The notes under the pieces: model-generated
The model's database searches: none
What the model was told of the DNA's origin: nothing
The model's input: the letters and a program-made list of their open reading frames with translations, nothing else
Shown: in pieces, positions 5,524-7,637 of the stretch
Layout of the letters: the number at the start of each line of letters is the position of its first letter
How positions within the stretch are numbered: position 1 is the first letter of the stretch
Assembly: GCA_002408445.1 (NCBI GenBank)
Contig: DHSK01000042.1
Location: forward strand, 1 to 7,637
DNA: 7,637 nt
Source: Syntrophomonas sp. UBA5288
Lineage (GTDB): Bacteria; Bacillota; Syntrophomonadia; Syntrophomonadales; Syntrophomonadaceae
Direction: 5' to 3'
Made by a program: the position numbers and the translations under genes

Positions 5524-6321
5524 TTGAACAATTCCCCAATTGGTATTTTTGATTCTGGGGTAGGGGGGTTGACGGTTGTCCGTGATTTGATAAATAAACT
5601 GCCGGAAGAAAGTTTTATATATTATGGTGATACCGCACATGTCCCTTATGGAAATAAGACCAGAGAACAGTTGTTTTACTATACCCGTGAGATAATGTCC
5701 TATTTTATAAAACGTAAGGTAAAAGCCATAATCGTGGCCTGCAACACCAGTTCTTCAGTAACTTTGCCTACTCTTGAAAAAGAATATGACCTACCCATGT
5801 TGGGAGTAGTCAAGCCCGGAGCCAGGGCAGCGGTGGCCACCACACGCAATGGCCGGATTGGCATCCTGGCGACTCTGGCTACGGTAAACAGCCAGGCCTA
5901 CCAGTATGAAATCGAGGCCTTGCTTCCTGGGGCCGAGGTCAGTCAATGTGCCTGCTCCCGTTTTGTACCCTTAATTGAGGCCGGTGTGCTGGAGGGTGAG
6001 AAAATCCACTCGGCGGCCCGGGATTATGTAAGCCCTATGCTTGATAAGGGGATAGATACTCTGGTTTTGGGCTGTACGCATTATCCCTTTATAGCCCCGA
6101 TAATTAAAACCATTACCGGGACCGGGGTTAAATTGGTGGACCCGGCTGAAGAAACGGTAAACGAAATGACAACTATTATGATGCAAAATAATATGATGGC
6201 GGCCAGCCGGGACCCCACCCGCGAGTTCGTGGTAAGCGGCAGTGCGGAATCGTTTTACGAGGTGGGGCGAATGATGCTGGGTGATGTTTTTGAAAAGGGA
6301 GCTATCCCTGGGTCCATATAG
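5524..6321 (+). CDS. murI: Glutamate racemase
   Basis: A cytosolic, cofactor-independent racemase that interconverts L- and D-glutamate, supplying D-Glu for peptidoglycan stem peptides. With the TTG start it has 265 residues, the normal family length. The active site is complete: IFDSGVGG (D10, S11), YGDTAHVPYG (34-43), first catalytic Cys73 in VACNTSS, and second catalytic Cys184 with His186 in LGCTHYP. It is preceded by an intrinsic terminator 130 bases upstream, so it probably has its own promoter in 5394-5520 or depends on readthrough. I could not fix a convincing promoter there. The next gene starts 14 bases after its stop behind GAGGAG, so murI opens the murI-hydrolase-rph operon. The position next to gerM and rph matches the Bacillus racE region. 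Confidence 0.95.
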   Translation: MNNSPIGIFDSGVGGLTVVRDLINKLPEESFIYYGDTAHVPYGNKTREQLFYYTREIMSYFIKRKVKAIIVACNTSSSVTLPTLEKEYDLPMLGVVKPGARAAVATTRNGRIGILATLATVNSQAYQYEIEALLPGAEVSQCACSRFVPLIEAGVLEGEKIHSAARDYVSPMLDKGIDTLVLGCTHYPFIAPIIKTITGTGVKLVDPAEETVNEMTTIMMQNNMMAASRDPTREFVVSGSAESFYEVGRMMLGDVFEKGAIPGSI

Positions 6322-6335
6322 AGGAGATAAAATCA

Positions 6336-7073
6336 ATGCAACTAACTGTAATTGGATGCTGGGCAGCCTATCCTCGACAGGATGAAGCTTGTTCGGGATA
6401 TCTGCTGGAAGAAAATGAAACCCGGGTATTGCTGGATTGCGGACATTCGGTTTGTTCCAAACTGGGCCAGTATGCCGGGATTGATGATCTGGATGCGGCA
6501 GTAATAAGCCATTATCATCCGGACCACTTCGTGGATTTATATGCTTTAAGCCATGCGGTTCGCAGTGCTTTGTTCCGGGGTATCCGGAAAAACCCGCTGC
6601 AGCTCTTTCTGCCCGGAGATACTCATGTTTTCGATTATTTTGCCCGGAAAGAAGAAGTGCAGGTACATGAAATAAAGGATGGAGGCAAAGGTCAGGCGGG
6701 AGAGTTAAGCCTGGAGTTCTTTTCCGCCCATCATCTGGTACCTGGATTTGCCGTAAGAGCTTCGTCGCCTCGATCCAGCCTTTTTTACAGCGGGGATACT
6801 ATTTATAATGAGAATCTGGTTAAGTCTTCGGCCGGGGCTGATATTCTGTTGATTGAAACCACCATGGTAGAAGCGGAACAGGACTTTGCGGCCAAGCGGG
6901 GCCATATGAGCACCCGGGATGTAGCTGCCTGGGCTCATGTTTCTCAGCCGCAGCTGCTGGTGGCCACCCATTTCTGGGAAGGTTATGAACCCCAGCAGGT
7001 TGAGAAGGAATTATCGGCCAGTTATAACGGAAATTATGTAATGGCCCACGAGGGACTGAGAATTGAAATATAG
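6336..7073 (+). CDS. Metallo-beta-lactamase-fold hydrolase (YhfI/RNase Z-like)
   Basis: A 245-residue cytoplasmic protein of the metallo-beta-lactamase fold, in the branch that contains RNase Z-like proteins and B. subtilis YhfI. The binuclear metal site is visible: SHYHPDH (H59, H61, D63, H64), H133 in AHHLVPGF, D154 in YSGDT and H212 in THFW. H190 in RGHMST is also typical of the branch. The N-terminus MQLTVIGCWAAYP fits the opening beta strand. It lacks an obvious RNase Z exosite arm (a Gly/Pro-rich insertion), so tRNA 3' endonuclease activity is not expected; the substrate is unknown and may be a phosphodiester or another ester. RBS GAGGAG (6321-6326) overlaps the last base of the murI stop, so the two are translationally close. 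The remnant gene follows 13 bases after its stop. Confidence 0.88.
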   Translation: MQLTVIGCWAAYPRQDEACSGYLLEENETRVLLDCGHSVCSKLGQYAGIDDLDAAVISHYHPDHFVDLYALSHAVRSALFRGIRKNPLQLFLPGDTHVFDYFARKEEVQVHEIKDGGKGQAGELSLEFFSAHHLVPGFAVRASSPRSSLFYSGDTIYNENLVKSSAGADILLIETTMVEAEQDFAAKRGHMSTRDVAAWAHVSQPQLLVATHFWEGYEPQQVEKELSASYNGNYVMAHEGLRIEI

Positions 7074-7080
7074 AAGGTGA
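7074..7080 (+). promoter_or_regulatory. RBS of the fumarase-like remnant
   Basis: AAGGTGA lies 6 bases before TTG at 7087. The site is intact although the gene behind it looks truncated, so a short peptide is probably still made. Confidence 0.55.
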
Positions 7081-7086
7081 ACTTGA

Positions 7087-7242
7087 TTGCGGACAAATGT
7101 TAATGAGGTGAGCCAAGCGGTCGCAGAAGCAGTTATAAGAGCGAATACGGTTCTGCCTCCCGATGTGTTGAAGGCTTTGCGGCGCACAAAAATATGGTGG
7201 GAATATGTTATTAAAAGGAGGAATTCTTTTGCGAGAGGATAG
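7087..7242 (+). pseudogene. N-terminal remnant of class I fumarase alpha subunit
   Basis: The frame opens with TTG after a good SD and encodes 51 residues. Residues 1-33 (MRTNVNEVSQAVAEAV, then IRANTVLPPDVLKALRR) read like the start of the 4Fe-4S class I fumarate hydratase alpha subunit or the related L(+)-tartrate dehydratase alpha subunit, whose usual length is about 280 residues. From residue 34 (TKIWWEYVIKRRN) the resemblance stops and a TAG follows at 7240, inside the rph coding region with a 14-base overlap. The most economical reading is that an internal deletion removed the rest of the fumarase gene(s) and joined its 5' end to the rph upstream region. An alternative is a genuine 51-residue protein whose translation couples to rph. 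The family match is from memory of the N-terminal motif only. Confidence 0.6.
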
Positions 7243-7637
7243 GTTATGGGACGAAATGCGGGCGATCAGGATTATTCCTGATTTTGTTAAAAGTGCGGCC
7301 GGTTCTGTTTTGATAGAGGCAGGTAATACCAGGGTACTTTGTTGTGCTTCAGTAGAGGAAAAAGTGCCGCCCTTTTTAAAAGGAAGCGGGACGGGATGGG
7401 TCACGGCGGAGTATTCTTTGCTGCCGGCCTCTACTACACCCCGGTCTCAGCGGGAAGCAACCAAGGGGCGTATCAGCGGCAGGACTTCGGAAATACAGCG
7501 TCTAATCGGACGCTCATTGCGGGCGGTAGTGGATTTTGAAGTACTGGGGGAAAGAACTATCTGGATTGATTGTGATGTAATCCAGGCTGACGGCGGAACC
7601 AGGACTGCATCCATAACCGGCAGTTACATAGCACTAT
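7229..7637 (+). CDS. rph: Ribonuclease PH, 5' part (runs off the window)
   Basis: A phosphate-dependent 3'-5' exoribonuclease that trims tRNA precursors; it normally forms a hexameric ring. The frame starts at TTG behind AAAGGAGG (7214-7221, 7-nt spacer) and runs to the window end, so 136 of about 240-250 residues are visible. Seen motifs are GSVLIEAGNTRVLC (25-38), VPPFLKGSGTGWVTAEYS, the GRTSEIQRLIGRSLRAV block (84-100) with the phosphate-binding Arg85 equivalent, and DCDVIQADGGTRTASITG. Two departures from the usual family sequence are visible: the N-terminal RxDGR lacks its Gly (REDRLWDEMR), and the usual PRAT is PAST, so the Arg equivalent to B. subtilis R68 is Ala67. Arg72 and Arg75 are kept. 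The first 14 bases overlap the end of the upstream remnant. Confidence 0.93.
   Translation, partial: MREDRLWDEMRAIRIIPDFVKSAAGSVLIEAGNTRVLCCASVEEKVPPFLKGSGTGWVTAEYSLLPASTTPRSQREATKGRISGRTSEIQRLIGRSLRAVVDFEVLGERTIWIDCDVIQADGGTRTASITGSYIAL

Noticed and set aside
152..7404. Open frames on the minus strand overlapping every main gene
   Set aside because: They are antisense shadows of well-supported + strand genes. They have no family resemblance and no consistent ribosome binding sites.
7339..7539. 66-residue + strand ORF at the end of the window
   Set aside because: It is an alternative frame of rph; the rph frame carries all the conserved RNase PH motifs.
1..7637. CRISPR arrays, tRNA or rRNA genes, transposases or phage genes
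   Set aside because: No regularly spaced repeats, cloverleaf sequences or mobile-element genes were seen.

Overview
The window reads as chromosomal DNA of a low-to-mid GC, Gram-positive, probably anaerobic spore-former (Firmicutes/Clostridia; a Syntrophomonas-type genome would fit, but that is an inference from style, not a match). The reasons are strong AGGAGG-type ribosome binding sites, frequent TTG starts, a LytTR-type response regulator, a GerMN-domain lipoprotein, and the order gerM - murI - rph, which resembles the racE-ysmB-gerM-rph neighbourhood of Bacillus subtilis. All genes I accept lie on the + strand.

Layout. 1-50: an interspersed palindromic repeat cut by the window edge. 137-922: a LytTR response regulator with no histidine kinase visible. 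923-1362: a 440-base non-coding stretch with a weak terminator candidate, a promoter candidate overlapped by a 20-bp-spaced direct repeat, and a hairpin-rich leader. 1363-4362: a two-gene unit made of a ChlI/BchI-like AAA+ ATPase and a ChlD/BchD-like VWA (MIDAS) protein, with no ChlH/CobN-type catalytic subunit in the window. 4395-4530: a good sigma-A-like promoter followed about 100 nt later by a strong intrinsic terminator, with a 5' hairpin and a CU-rich anti-Shine-Dalgarno-like stretch between them; this looks like a small regulatory RNA gene. 4662-5249: a GerMN-domain lipoprotein. 5250-5523: a hairpin-rich spacer with an intrinsic terminator nested inside an outer inverted repeat. 5524-7637: glutamate racemase (murI), a YhfI/RNase Z-like metallo-beta-lactamase-fold hydrolase, a 51-codon remnant that looks like the N-terminus of class I fumarase alpha subunit, and the 5' part of RNase PH (rph), tightly spaced as one operon.

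How the genes work together. The ATPase and VWA protein are spaced for co-translation and should form a chelatase-type or MoxR/VWA-type remodelling complex; the substrate cannot be read from the window. The LytTR regulator next door is a possible but unproven controller. The second block is housekeeping: D-glutamate supply for peptidoglycan, a hydrolase, and 3' processing of tRNA. The most unusual items are the candidate anti-SD small RNA, the chelatase-like pair without its catalytic subunit, and the fumarase remnant fused into the translation signals of rph.
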